Below are positions 43,171-52,509 of a DNA stretch of 64,000 nt, piece by piece (positions within the stretch are counted from its first letter, which is position 1; every line of letters starts with the position of its first letter). Both the position numbers and the translations under genes were made by a program. The DNA is from DASXHD01 sp038239005 (GTDB lineage Bacteria > Myxococcota_A > Polyangia > Polyangiales > Polyangiaceae). The notes under the pieces were generated by a model. That model was given only the letters and a program-made list of their open reading frames with translations. It was not told the DNA's origin and ran no database searches. The DNA lies in contig JBBSFE010000001.1 in assembly GCA_038239005.1 (NCBI GenBank), forward strand, positions 1 through 64,000. The letters are read 5' to 3'.

Positions 43171-43171
43171 C

Positions 43172-44527
43172 TCAAAGTGAAGGCGTCGCCGTACAACCTT
43201 CCGTCACTGCGTAAGCGCGCGGCGCGTGGAAGCGCGCGGCCCACAAAAAATTCCACGGCGGGTGCTCGACGCACACACGCTCGCCATCGTGAACGTTGCC
43301 GAGAGCTTTGCCGAGCGCGGCGTCGCTCACTTCGGTGTGCACGAGCTCGCGAAACGATTCGCCCGATGGGTACGCGTAAGCGCCGCGCGTGAGGACGAGC
43401 ACCAGCGCGAGCGCCGCGGCGTACGCATATTGTGGAGCTTCCTGTTTCGAGCGCCGCGCGAGCCACACGTTGACGCTGACGAGCGTCATCATCCACGTCA
43501 TGTAGTAGCGAAGCTCGTGCGACTGCGGGAGCACCGACACCATCGCGGTGACGAGCACGACGCCGAGCGCCGCAACACGCACGACGCGATCAGCGCGCTC
43601 GCGAACCGCGCGCCACGCGAGGAGGATGATGTGCACGATCACGTAGAGCCCGAAAAACCCGCCCATTCGGTAACCGGGCGCCTCGGGTGGCGTCCATTGG
43701 TCGACCGTCCAGCGTTTCGTGTCGCCGAGCGAGCGCACACCAAGCTCGAGCACCGAACAGGCGAAACGAATCGGTCGCGGCGCGTGCTCGAGCCACACCG
43801 GTGACGACGAATACGGATCGTCCGGTCCGGGAAGCGTGCGCCCGAAGATCTCGAGCGCGACCGGATAGTAAGGGTTGTGATGCACGATCAGATTCTTGAG
43901 CGGCGTCGCAAAAACGATCGGCAAGAGCAGCGCGCCAATCACGACCACGCGTCGCCGATGCCGAATGCGTGCGCCGAGCGCCAGGAGCGCGACGAGCACG
44001 ATGGGTTGCATCATCGCTTTCATGTTCGCGGCGACGATCGCGCTCGCGATCGCAAGGACGAGCATGCGATCGCTTGGCGCATCGTCACGCTCGGCCCACG
44101 CGCCAATCGCAATCATGACGACGATGGTCGCAGCGGTGTTCGCGGGCAAATCGACGTAGCAAGACGTCGCGTGGATCTGCACGAGCGGCACGGCGAGGAG
44201 AGCGATGATCGACACATGCATCGGAACATCGAACCGCCGCCGCATGAACCACGCGAAGAGCGGCAACGTCGCAAACGCAACGAGATTCGCGCACTCGGGT
44301 CGCCCGGTGACGCGCCAGAGCAAACCTTGGAGCGCTTCACCGAGGAGCGGAAAGCCATCGAACCGCGCTTGGTTCATGGCGTCGTAGGCGTATTCGCTCG
44401 CCGGTACGATGCCCGCGATGCGCGCCGCGAAGGGCAGGTGGTAGTACCAGACGTCCCAAGCGCGCGAGACGTCGTGCAACGCGGCCGCGAGCATGGACGC
44501 AAGAAGCCCCCACGCGAAGAGGCGCAT
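43172..44527 (-). CDS. Polytopic membrane glycosyltransferase-like protein
   Basis: The 451-residue product has about ten membrane helices and a first outer loop W-D-V-W-Y-Y-H-L-P-F-A with an acidic residue, then F-D-G-F-P-L-L-G-E. This is the layout of GT-C (GT39/GT83-type) enzymes that use lipid-linked sugars. It fits the adjoining GT2/DUF2304 pair, which could supply the lipid-linked donor. The ATG at 44527 is chosen; a GTG at 44551 or TTG at 44587 would lengthen the N-terminus. It is divergent from a methyltransferase gene. Confidence 0.72.
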   Translation of the reverse strand: MRLFAWGLLASMLAAALHDVSRAWDVWYYHLPFAARIAGIVPASEYAYDAMNQARFDGFPLLGEALQGLLWRVTGRPECANLVAFATLPLFAWFMRRRFDVPMHVSIIALLAVPLVQIHATSCYVDLPANTAATIVVMIAIGAWAERDDAPSDRMLVLAIASAIVAANMKAMMQPIVLVALLALGARIRHRRRVVVIGALLLPIVFATPLKNLIVHHNPYYPVALEIFGRTLPGPDDPYSSSPVWLEHAPRPIRFACSVLELGVRSLGDTKRWTVDQWTPPEAPGYRMGGFFGLYVIVHIILLAWRAVRERADRVVRVAALGVVLVTAMVSVLPQSHELRYYMTWMMTLVSVNVWLARRSKQEAPQYAYAAALALVLVLTRGAYAYPSGESFRELVHTEVSDAALGKALGNVHDGERVCVEHPPWNFLWAARFHAPRAYAVTEGCTATPSL

Positions 44528-44601
44528 GCCGCGATCGAGCCACAGTCGCACGTGAAAAGCCGTACTTTCCCACGACTGCGAACGCAAGTAGAAGGGTGTC
44601 C

Positions 44602-45411
44602 GTGACGCTCGGAGACGACATCATCGACCGAATCGAGCAGGCGTCGCTCGTCGAGATTTCTCGCGCCGAGTTCATGGCGCCGAGTGATTCGGAAGTGGGC
44701 GCGAGCGATGCGTCGAACGTCGCGGCCGCCATCGTTGCGACGATCGCGAAGAGAAATCAGTTCGCGCGCGCCGAGCTTGACGTTCCCGCCATCGAGCGCG
44801 AGGTCGCGGCGTGGTTCGCCGGCGACAAGGCGAACGCGTCAGCGCTCGCTGCGATTTTGGGAAAGGCGCTCGGGCCATCACCGCGTGAAGTCGTCGCCGC
44901 GACGTATTCGCCGGAGCTTCAGCTTCGCGTGCTCGGGCTCGATCCGAGCGCTCTCGAAGAGCCGATTCTCGATGTCGGTTGCGGCGCCGATGCCGCGCTC
45001 GTTCGGTTCTTGCGCTCCATCGGCAAGGACGCACGTGGCCTCGATATCGACGCACCCCCCGACGCCGGCGTTCGCGGCAGTTGGCTCGCGCACGACTACG
45101 GCGCCGATCGCTACGGCACAATCGCCAGTCACCTCGGGTTCTCGCTTCATTTCATGCACCAAGAAATGAAACGCAGCGATGTCGCGTACGAATACGCACG
45201 CGTCTACATGCGGATCTTGAAGGCGCTAAAGCGCGGCGGCACGTTCGCGTACGTCCCCGGTATCCCCTTCATCGAGAGCATGCTCGATGCGCGCGTGCAT
45301 CTCATCGTGCGGCGCAAGCTCGACACGGAGCTCGTCACCGATTCGGTGGGTCGTGCGCAACGCGAGACCGGGCTCGTGCTCGACAGCGCCACCCACGTCA
45401 CGCGACGTTGA
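44602..45411 (+). CDS. Class I SAM-dependent methyltransferase
   Basis: The 269-residue enzyme has the SAM-binding motif I-L-D-V-G-C-G-A-D-A (about 124-133 after the start) and G-L-D-I-D-A-P, followed by an F-M-H-Q-E segment. The substrate is unknown; genes around it suggest an envelope glycan or lipid. The GTG at 44602 is preferred because AGAAGG lies 6 nt before it; a GTG at 44596 is the alternative. Its last 186 bp overlap the 3' end of a convergent membrane-protein gene. Confidence 0.78.
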   Translation: MTLGDDIIDRIEQASLVEISRAEFMAPSDSEVGASDASNVAAAIVATIAKRNQFARAELDVPAIEREVAAWFAGDKANASALAAILGKALGPSPREVVAATYSPELQLRVLGLDPSALEEPILDVGCGADAALVRFLRSIGKDARGLDIDAPPDAGVRGSWLAHDYGADRYGTIASHLGFSLHFMHQEMKRSDVAYEYARVYMRILKALKRGGTFAYVPGIPFIESMLDARVHLIVRRKLDTELVTDSVGRAQRETGLVLDSATHVTRR

Positions 45412-46113
45412 GCCGAAGCCCGCGCGCGCAGCAAGAAGCGTCGCGACCATGAGCGCCCCGGGGATCGAAGTCGCCACGAGCGGCCACGTCAACGTATACC
45501 AACCGAAGGAAAGGCCCGTGGCGACCGCGAGGATTGCGGAGAGTGCGCCTGCGAAAATTCCCCAGCCGCGCATCTTCACGAGGCCGATGCCCGAAGCGAG
45601 CAGCGTCGTGCCGAGGAGCGCGAGAGCGAGCCCGGCCTTGAAAAGGCCGTGAGTCGACAAGTAGGCAAGCGCGAGCTCCGTGGTTGCGAGCCCTGCGCCC
45701 ACGGCGGCCGCCGCGGCCCCGAGAAACCACAAGCGAAGCGCGATGGGCGCGAACGTGAGACGCGCTCGTTCGTCATCGAGGAGTGGGCGCGCGACGAGCA
45801 ACGCTGCGCCTGCCAAAAGAGAAGGCCAGAGCGCGTGCATCGACACGGCGTAGCCGTGCGTCGCCGACATGATCGCGATCGTGACGCCCGGAAAAATCAC
45901 CGACCAGGCGCCGCCACGCGCGAGCGTTTGCGCCACGGCCGAACGACGCATGAACAGCAAACCCGAAGCAACCGCGACGCCGGCAACGAAGAGCGACAAG
46001 AGAGAGCGGTACGCATGCGGCGCACCGCCAAACAGGGCGATGGCGATGAGCGAAGCTGACGCGAGGGCTCGGCGATGCACTTCGAAAGGTGCAACACCGG
46101 GTCGCGCGGGCAC
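45226..46113 (-). CDS. Polytopic membrane protein, unknown function
   Basis: The 295-residue product has about eight hydrophobic helices in residues 15-235 and then a charged tail of about 60 residues that is encoded antisense to the methyltransferase gene. The tail has the look of frame-shadow sequence (repeated E-H-A-L-D-E-G-D, V-R-E-R-A-A), but no earlier stop exists, so the overlap is real unless the assembly is wrong. The GTG at 46113 lies 4 bp after the upstream NADP-reductase-like gene, so the two form an operon. Confidence 0.62.
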   Translation of the reverse strand: MPARPGVAPFEVHRRALASASLIAIALFGGAPHAYRSLLSLFVAGVAVASGLLFMRRSAVAQTLARGGAWSVIFPGVTIAIMSATHGYAVSMHALWPSLLAGAALLVARPLLDDERARLTFAPIALRLWFLGAAAAAVGAGLATTELALAYLSTHGLFKAGLALALLGTTLLASGIGLVKMRGWGIFAGALSAILAVATGLSFGWYTLTWPLVATSIPGALMVATLLAARAGFGSTSRDVGGAVEHEPGLALRTTHRIGDELRVELAPHDEMHARIEHALDEGDTGDVRERAAAL

Positions 46114-46117
46114 ATTC

Positions 46118-46777
46118 CTACTTCACGAGCTTGATGTTGAAATCGGCCGTGCCGAGCGCCCCATACATGCGTAGCCAAAGGAGCAAGTAGCTCTCGGGGC
46201 CGCGCGCGCTCGTGATGTCGCCGAGATCTTGGACATGCTTCCAGCCGAACCAGCCCGTGAGGATTTCGCTGACGCGACCCTTCGCACCCGCGTCGTTGCC
46301 GCTCATGAAGACGGTGTGATCGCCACCCGCGACCTTCTTCGGGTCGACCATGACGCCGCAGGTGATCGTGTTGAGCGTCTTGACGACTTTGGCGTTCGGA
46401 AATTCTTTTTGCACGAGCTCGCCGAGCGAGTCGCTGTTTCCGGCGAAAAGCGTGGGCGGCATGCCCTTCGAAAAATCGAGCGGGTTCGAAATGTCGATCA
46501 GGACTTTGCCGTCGAGGTTTGCGGCTGTCGCGGAGCGGAGCGCGGCGAGGGTGCCATTGCCGTTGGTGCACACGAATACGATTTCTCCGAAAGCGGCGGC
46601 GTCGGCGAACGTGCCGTGGGAGCCTTTTCCGTTCGTGGTTTTCGACCACGTGGATGCCTTCTCGTTGGTCGCTTCGCGCGCGCCCATTTTTACGTCGTGC
46701 CCGAGGGTGGTGAGCTTCGTGGCGATCGTTTGCCCCACCATTCCCGTTCCTAGGACTGCGATTTTCATGTGCGCCAT
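46118..46777 (-). CDS. NADP-dependent F420-reductase-like oxidoreductase
   Basis: The 219-residue protein begins M-A-H-M-K-I-A-V-L-G-T-G-M-V-G-Q-T, an N-terminal Rossmann fold, and continues with V-F-V-C-T-N-G-N-G-T and V-K-T-L-N-T-I-T-C-G-V-M-V, as in the F420-dependent NADP oxidoreductase/reductase-like family. It may act on a small substrate rather than F420. The ATG at 46768 is a possible internal start. Divergent from purL across 17 bp. Confidence 0.8.
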   Translation of the reverse strand: MAHMKIAVLGTGMVGQTIATKLTTLGHDVKMGAREATNEKASTWSKTTNGKGSHGTFADAAAFGEIVFVCTNGNGTLAALRSATAANLDGKVLIDISNPLDFSKGMPPTLFAGNSDSLGELVQKEFPNAKVVKTLNTITCGVMVDPKKVAGGDHTVFMSGNDAGAKGRVSEILTGWFGWKHVQDLGDITSARGPESYLLLWLRMYGALGTADFNIKLVK

Positions 46778-46794
46778 GATACACAAGTCGGCGC

Positions 46795-49700
46795 GTGTTG
46801 CTTTCGCTGCTCGGTCCGGACGCGCTCACGCCGGCGCGGCTTGCGAAGCTTTTGAATTTGCCCGCGCTCCGCGACAACAACAAATACGTTCGTTCGCTCC
46901 AGGCGCAGTTTCTCCATCTCGTCGATCTCGAAGAACCGCTCACCACCGACGAGCGACGCAAGCTCGATGCGCTCCTCGCGTACGGTCCGAAGCCAGTCGA
47001 CGGCGACGACGAGCAAACGCTCGAAACGGGCGGCCGCTTCGTGCTTCCGCGTTTTGGAACCATCTCGGCGTGGTCGTCGAAGGCGACCGACATCTTGCAT
47101 GCGTCCGGTTTGTCGCGCGTGCGCCGTATCGAGCGTGGCATCGCGTGGACGCTCCGCGGCGCCGTCCGCGACGAGAAAGCGATTCGCTCCGTCATTTCGG
47201 ATCGCATGACGGAGACCGTCGTGCTCGAAGTGGGCGAAGCGGCGAAGCTCTTCGTGAAACGCCCGCCACGTCCACTCACGATCGTGCCGCGCGACTCGCT
47301 CGCGTCCGCCAACGATTCGATGGGTCTCGCGCTCGCACCGGATGAAATCGAATATCTGGCACGTGCGTTTGACGCACTCGGCCGCGATCCGACCGACGTC
47401 GAGCTGATGATGTTTGCGCAAGCCAACAGCGAGCACTGCCGTCATAAAATTTTCAACGCGGCGTTCACCATCGATGGCGCACCGCAGGCCGATTCGCTCT
47501 TTCGCATGATTCGTCGCTCCACCGAAGCGAGCCCGGCGGGCGTTCTCTCGGCCTACAGCGACAACGCCGCCGTGATGACGGGCAGCGAAGCCACGCGCTT
47601 CTTCGCAGGCGCCGATGACAACGTGTATCGCGCGCATCGCGAGCCCGTGCACGTCTTGATGAAGGTCGAGACGCACAACCACCCAACGGCGATTTCTCCG
47701 TATGCCGGCGCATCGACGGGATCGGGCGGCGAGATCCGCGACGAAGGCGCAACGGGTCGTGGCGGCAAACCGAAAGCCGGGCTCGTCGGGTTCGCGGTCT
47801 CGCATTTGCGCATTCCGGACGCCATCCAGCCTTGGGAACAATCCATCGGCACGCCGTCTCGTATTGCGTCGGCGCTCGAGATCATGACCGAAGGTCCGCT
47901 CGGCGCGGCGGCGTTCAACAACGAGTTCGGTCGCCCCGCGATTTGCGGATTCTTTCGCACGTTCGAGCAGGGCTCCCGCGGTTTCCACAAACCGATCATG
48001 ATCGCAGGCGGGCTCGGAAGCGTTCGCGACGTTCACGTGCAGAAGGGGACGATCCCCGCGGGCGCCGCACTCGTCGTGCTCGGAGGGCCCGCGCTTCTCA
48101 TCGGTCTCGGTGGCGGCGCGGCTTCGTCGCTTGCCCAAGGTGCGTCGAGCGCCGATTTGGATTTCGCATCCGTGCAGCGCGACAACGCCGAGATGGAGCG
48201 CCGCTGCCAAGAAGTGATCGATCGCTGCTGGGCGCTCGGCGAGGCGACGCCCATCGTGTCGATTCACGATGTCGGCGCAGGCGGCCTATCGAACGCACTT
48301 CCCGAGCTCGTCAACGACAGCGCGCGCGGCGCCAAGCTCGGCTTGCGAACGATCCCGAGCGGCGAGCCGCAGATGACGCCGCTCGAGCTCTGGTGCAACG
48401 AAGCCCAAGAGCGATACGTGCTCGCCATCGCCGAAGATCAGCTCGAGCGATTCCGTGCAATCTGCAATCGCGAACGCTGCCCATTCGCGGTGCTCGGGCG
48501 CGCCACCAACGACGGCCGCCTACTCGTCGCCGACGAGCATTTCCAAAACAAGCCAGTCGACATCGCCCTCGAAACGATTCTCGGCCGGCCGCCGAAGATG
48601 AAGCGCGACGCCGCGCGCGTACGCTCGCCTAGCGCGCCGCTCGATCTCTCGAAGCTCGACGTCCGCGACGCCGCATACCGCGTGCTCCGATTCCCTGCGG
48701 TCGGCGACAAAACATTTCTCGTCACCATCGGCGATCGCACCGTGGGTGGGCTCGTTGCGCGCGATCCGATGGTCGGCAAGTGGCAGGTCCCCGTCTCGGA
48801 TGTCGCCGTCACCACATCGGGGTTCGATGGCTATACGGGCGAAGCGATGGCGATGGGCGAGCGCCCGCCGATTGCATTGCTCGATGCAGCAGCTTCCGCG
48901 CGCATCGCGATCGGCGAAGCGATCACGAACATCGCGGCCGCGCCCATCGCGTCGCTCTCGGACGTGAAGCTCTCCGCGAATTGGATGGCAGCCGCCGGAC
49001 ACCCCGGCGAAGACGCCGCACTTTATGACGCCGTACGCGCAGCAGGCGCCGAGCTCGCACCAGCGCTCGGGATTGCGATTCCGGTCGGCAAAGATTCGCT
49101 GTCGATGCGTACGAAGTGGGAAGGCGGCGAGATCGTCGCGCCGGTGTCGCTCGTGGCGAGTGCGTTCGCACCGGTGACGGACGTGCGCGCCACACTCACG
49201 CCCGAGCTCCGACTCGACCTCGGCCCGACCGAGCTGTGGTTGATCGATCTCGGTCGCGGGAAAAATCGACTCGGCGGAAGCGCCCTCGCACAAGTTTACG
49301 GGCTCCTCGGAGACGTTGCCCCCGATGTCGACGATGCCTCGCTCGTGAAGGAATTCTTCGGCGCGATTCAGAAGCTCGCTCGAGAAGGCGTGATCCTCGC
49401 CTACCACGATCGGTCCGACGGCGGCCTCTGGGCGACACTCCTCGAGATGGCCTTTGCGAGCAACACGGGCCTCGCGTGCGACGTCGCGAGCCTCACGCTC
49501 TCCGCGAGCCTCGCGGTCTCCGCGAGCCTCGCGGCGCTCTTTGCCGAAGAGCTCGGCGCGGTCGTGCAGATTCGCGCCGGCGACGAAACGAAGCTAAAAA
49601 CGGCTCTCGGAGGCCTTGCACAAACCACGCATCGCGTTGGCGCACCGGCCGCAAACGGGCGCGTGGTGATACGCCCCCTCGTCGACGAATCGCTCGTCGA

Positions 49701-50640
49701 TTTGCGCGCCGCATGGTCCGAGACCACGTTCCGCATGCAAACACTCCGCGACGAGCCTGCATCGGCGCGCGAAGAGCACGAAGGTCGCATCGACGCGACC
49801 GATCCAGGTCGAAGCGCGAAGCTGACGTTCGATCCGTGGTCGTCCAAAGCTCCGACAGGCGCGCGACCTCGCGTCGCGATATTGCGCGAGCAGGGCGTCA
49901 ACGGGCAAGTCGAGATGGCCGCCGCGTTCGATCGCGCGGGCTTCGAAGCAGTCGACGTGCACATGAGCGACATCGTCGAAGGTCGCGCCACGCTCGATGG
50001 ATTCCGAGGGCTCGCAGCATGCGGTGGCTTCTCGTTCGGCGACGTGCTCGGTGCCGGTGGTGGGTGGGCGAAATCGATTCTGTTCGTCGACCGCGTCCGC
50101 GACGTGCTCGCGCGCTTCTTCGCGCGGGGCGACACCTTCACGCTGGGTGTGTGCAACGGCTGTCAGATGCTGTCGCAGCTCGGCGCCGTGATCACCGGCG
50201 CCGAACGCTGGCCGCGATTCGTGCGAAACCGCTCCGATCGCTTCGAAGCACGCGTGTCGCTCGTTCGCATCGAAGACTCGCCATCGATCTTTTTCAAAGG
50301 CATGACCGGCTCGGTCCTGCCGATCGCCGTCTCGCACGGCGAGGGCCGCGCCGAAGTCGATCCACCCACGCTCCGCATGCTCGAGAAGGACAAGCTCATC
50401 GCCGCGCGCTTCGTCGACCACGCACACGAGCGCACCGAGCGATTTCCGTTCAACCCGAACGGCTCACCCGGCGGCGCGACCGCATTCACGACACCCGACG
50501 GTCGCGCAACGATCATCATGCCGCATCCCGAGCGCGTCTTCCGAAACGTTCAACTCTCATGGCACCCCCGCGAATGGGACGCCCACGACGACAGCCCATG
50601 GATGCAGCTTTTCAGAAACGCGCGCGCCTGGGCCGGCTGA
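46795..50640 (+). CDS. purL: Phosphoribosylformylglycinamidine synthase PurL (single-chain)
   Basis: The 1281-residue enzyme converts FGAR to FGAM with ATP and glutamine in purine synthesis. It is the long proteobacterial form. The N-terminal domain is followed by the A-N-S-E-H-C-R-H-K-I-F motif (about 205), K-V-E-T-H-N-H-P-T-A-I-S-P, two AIRS-like halves, and a C-terminal class I glutaminase with G-V-C-N-G-C-Q-M-L (Cys about 1120) and M-P-H-P-E-R. The start is GTG. It shares only 17 bp of upstream DNA with the reductase gene. Confidence 0.95.
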   Translation: MLLSLLGPDALTPARLAKLLNLPALRDNNKYVRSLQAQFLHLVDLEEPLTTDERRKLDALLAYGPKPVDGDDEQTLETGGRFVLPRFGTISAWSSKATDILHASGLSRVRRIERGIAWTLRGAVRDEKAIRSVISDRMTETVVLEVGEAAKLFVKRPPRPLTIVPRDSLASANDSMGLALAPDEIEYLARAFDALGRDPTDVELMMFAQANSEHCRHKIFNAAFTIDGAPQADSLFRMIRRSTEASPAGVLSAYSDNAAVMTGSEATRFFAGADDNVYRAHREPVHVLMKVETHNHPTAISPYAGASTGSGGEIRDEGATGRGGKPKAGLVGFAVSHLRIPDAIQPWEQSIGTPSRIASALEIMTEGPLGAAAFNNEFGRPAICGFFRTFEQGSRGFHKPIMIAGGLGSVRDVHVQKGTIPAGAALVVLGGPALLIGLGGGAASSLAQGASSADLDFASVQRDNAEMERRCQEVIDRCWALGEATPIVSIHDVGAGGLSNALPELVNDSARGAKLGLRTIPSGEPQMTPLELWCNEAQERYVLAIAEDQLERFRAICNRERCPFAVLGRATNDGRLLVADEHFQNKPVDIALETILGRPPKMKRDAARVRSPSAPLDLSKLDVRDAAYRVLRFPAVGDKTFLVTIGDRTVGGLVARDPMVGKWQVPVSDVAVTTSGFDGYTGEAMAMGERPPIALLDAAASARIAIGEAITNIAAAPIASLSDVKLSANWMAAAGHPGEDAALYDAVRAAGAELAPALGIAIPVGKDSLSMRTKWEGGEIVAPVSLVASAFAPVTDVRATLTPELRLDLGPTELWLIDLGRGKNRLGGSALAQVYGLLGDVAPDVDDASLVKEFFGAIQKLAREGVILAYHDRSDGGLWATLLEMAFASNTGLACDVASLTLSASLAVSASLAALFAEELGAVVQIRAGDETKLKTALGGLAQTTHRVGAPAANGRVVIRPLVDESLVDLRAAWSETTFRMQTLRDEPASAREEHEGRIDATDPGRSAKLTFDPWSSKAPTGARPRVAILREQGVNGQVEMAAAFDRAGFEAVDVHMSDIVEGRATLDGFRGLAACGGFSFGDVLGAGGGWAKSILFVDRVRDVLARFFARGDTFTLGVCNGCQMLSQLGAVITGAERWPRFVRNRSDRFEARVSLVRIEDSPSIFFKGMTGSVLPIAVSHGEGRAEVDPPTLRMLEKDKLIAARFVDHAHERTERFPFNPNGSPGGATAFTTPDGRATIIMPHPERVFRNVQLSWHPREWDAHDDSPWMQLFRNARAWAG

Positions 50641-50724
50641 GACTCGATCAGGAATGGGGCGTGCACGCGCGTCTCAACACGATCGATTGCCACACGTGAT
50701 GCATCGGTTTGCGCGAGGTTTCAG

Positions 50725-50740
50725 CGGCATCTGGCTTGCA
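50725..50740 (+). promoter_or_regulatory. Weak sigma-54-like site before the DUF4142 gene
   Basis: CGGCATCTGGCTTGCA keeps GG-N10-GC and 9 of 12 consensus positions (C for T at the first base, T-C for C-G after GGCA). The predicted transcript would begin about 3 nt before the ATG at 50754. Confidence 0.3.
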
Positions 50741-50753
50741 CGTTCTCGAGGGT

Positions 50754-51401
50754 ATGAAGGCCCATTTCATTTTCGCCACGCTTGCTTCGGTCGCGTGTGG
50801 CGGTGCCGATCAGCCGGCGCGCGTGCCCGAGACGACCACGACCTCGACCACGGTAGTGGCACCCGACGCGGTGCCCATGACACCCACGGACAACGTCGCG
50901 AGCATCAACTCACCCATGCCGACGCAAGTTCAGCCCCCCGAGGCATCGTTCAGCGATGCGCAGATCGCGGCCATCACCGATGCGGCGAACTCGGGCGAGG
51001 TCGAGCAGGCCCGGGTCGCGCTTCGTCACTCGACGAACGCCCACGTGAAAGCGTTCGCGCAGATGATGATCGACCACCACTCGCAGGCCAAGCGCAGCCA
51101 GCAAATGCTCATGTCGTCGATGAACGTCGCGCCGCAGCCGACACCGCTGGCCATCAAAATCGAAACCGATACGAAATCGGCGATCTCGTCGCTCAGCGCC
51201 ATCTCTGGAAATGATTTCGACAAGGCGTACATCGATCTCCAGGTGAAGGAGCACAAGGACGTGCTCGATACGCTCGACACCAAACTCATCCCGTCGGCGC
51301 ACAGCGCCGAGCTCAAGAAGGCGCTCATCGATTTTCGGCCGAAGGTTGCCGACCACTTGCAGCGCGCCCAGGATCTGCAGCAAGTGCTTTCGAAACCGTA
51401 G
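50754..51401 (+). CDS. DUF4142 lipoprotein
   Basis: The 215-residue product has a lipobox (ASVACGG, Cys about 15), a Thr/Pro-rich linker and a helical DUF4142 domain with V-K-A-F-A-Q-M-M-I-D-H-H-S-Q-A. Family members are periplasmic four-helix bundles of unknown function with paired His residues resembling metal sites. A weak sigma-54-like site lies at 50725-50740. It is followed 12 bp later by a methylase gene, possibly the same transcript. Confidence 0.8.
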   Translation: MKAHFIFATLASVACGGADQPARVPETTTTSTTVVAPDAVPMTPTDNVASINSPMPTQVQPPEASFSDAQIAAITDAANSGEVEQARVALRHSTNAHVKAFAQMMIDHHSQAKRSQQMLMSSMNVAPQPTPLAIKIETDTKSAISSLSAISGNDFDKAYIDLQVKEHKDVLDTLDTKLIPSAHSAELKKALIDFRPKVADHLQRAQDLQQVLSKP

Positions 51402-51413
51402 TAGAAGCGTGGC

Positions 51414-52124
51414 GTGCCCCGTTCGCCGCGCCTGGAAGTCACGACGCTCTGGGAGTTCGAGTCGCAACACTACGGTCTCCGCGAGGCTCACGGCGGCGAA
51501 CAGCAAGGCAGCTCCGCTTTTCGCGGCGCCACGCCTTCGTACGTGATCTGGAACGTGGTTCAGCGCTTCTCCAAAGAGGGCGACACCGTGCTCGATCCGT
51601 TTTGCGGAAGCGGCACCACCCTAGACGTCTGCAAAGATCTGAAACGCAAAGGCCTCGGGTTCGACGTCGCCCCCGTGCGCTCCGACATCGGCAACGCTGA
51701 CGCGCGATCGATTCCGCTCAAGCAAAAATCCGTCGACCTCATCTTCTTCGACCCGCCCTACGCCGACAACCTCGACTACTCGGACGACCCACGCTGCCTT
51801 GGCAAGCTGAAGCCCGATGGCCGCTTCCAGCGCGCGATGCGCCTCGTGCTCGAGGAGTGCACGCGCGTCTTGAAAGACGACGGCACACTCGCCATCTACG
51901 TCTGCGACATCTTCAAAAAAGATCGCGGTTTCTACGCGCTCGGTTTCGAGATTTTCGAGATGGCCAAGAAGAATTTCATTCCGCTCGATATCGTGTGCGT
52001 CGTTCGCCACAACAAAACGCTCGAGATGGGCAACTACAGGCGCGCCGCCGACGAAGGGAATTTCTTCCTGCGCGGTTTCAACTATCTCCTCCTTTTTCGG
52101 AAGAGAGTCCCCGCGCAACCGTAA
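51414..52124 (+). CDS. DNA or RNA methyltransferase (N4/N6 type, TRM11-like)
   Basis: The 236-residue protein has the SAM motif D-P-F-C-G-S-G-T-T-L-D (about 62-72) and the catalytic D-P-P-Y-A-D-N (about 114-120), in the order of beta-class amino-methyltransferases and TRM11-like RNA enzymes. No target-recognition domain is visible and no restriction gene is near, so it is probably an orphan methylase. GTG start with AGAAG before it. Its last 47 bp overlap the end of the convergent membrane protein gene. Confidence 0.8.
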   Translation: MPRSPRLEVTTLWEFESQHYGLREAHGGEQQGSSAFRGATPSYVIWNVVQRFSKEGDTVLDPFCGSGTTLDVCKDLKRKGLGFDVAPVRSDIGNADARSIPLKQKSVDLIFFDPPYADNLDYSDDPRCLGKLKPDGRFQRAMRLVLEECTRVLKDDGTLAIYVCDIFKKDRGFYALGFEIFEMAKKNFIPLDIVCVVRHNKTLEMGNYRRAADEGNFFLRGFNYLLLFRKRVPAQP

Positions 52125-52509
52125 CGAGCGCGACCACGAGCGCGACGAACCCCGCAGGCACCGCGAGCACCGCAGGCGACGGATCGCCGCCGTGTACAGA
52201 CACACCGCCCGCGAAGAAACCGCCCGGGATCAGCACGAGCGCCGCCGTGAGCGCAGAGCTCGCAATCGGTCGCGCGGCCCTCGGGTGCGCATGAATCGTG
52301 AGCCCGTACGCGATGTGAACGAGCGCGAGGAGTGTTCCGTGCGCGTGCGCGAGTCTCCACATGAGACGCCGCGTTTCGTTGTCAACGTCGAGATACGCGC
52401 CCACCTTGAACGCGTGCATCGCTTCGAGCGCGAGCCCGAGCGTCACGAAGAGCGCGAGCGACCAGTACCCGATGCGAAGGTGCCGGAGGCCAAGGTCATT
52501 CTGCGACAT
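52078..52509 (-). CDS. Small four-helix membrane protein
   Basis: The 143-residue product has four hydrophobic helices and a charged H-L-R-I-G-Y-W at the N-terminus. The second helix bears W-R-L-A-H-A-H-G, a paired-His segment that could bind haem or metal. The ATG at 52509 lies 14 bp inside the octahaem cytochrome gene, so the two are coupled and may work together, for example as a quinol-side membrane partner. I do not recognise the family. Confidence 0.62.
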   Translation of the reverse strand: MSQNDLGLRHLRIGYWSLALFVTLGLALEAMHAFKVGAYLDVDNETRRLMWRLAHAHGTLLALVHIAYGLTIHAHPRAARPIASSALTAALVLIPGGFFAGGVSVHGGDPSPAVLAVPAGFVALVVALVTVARGLSSEKGGDS

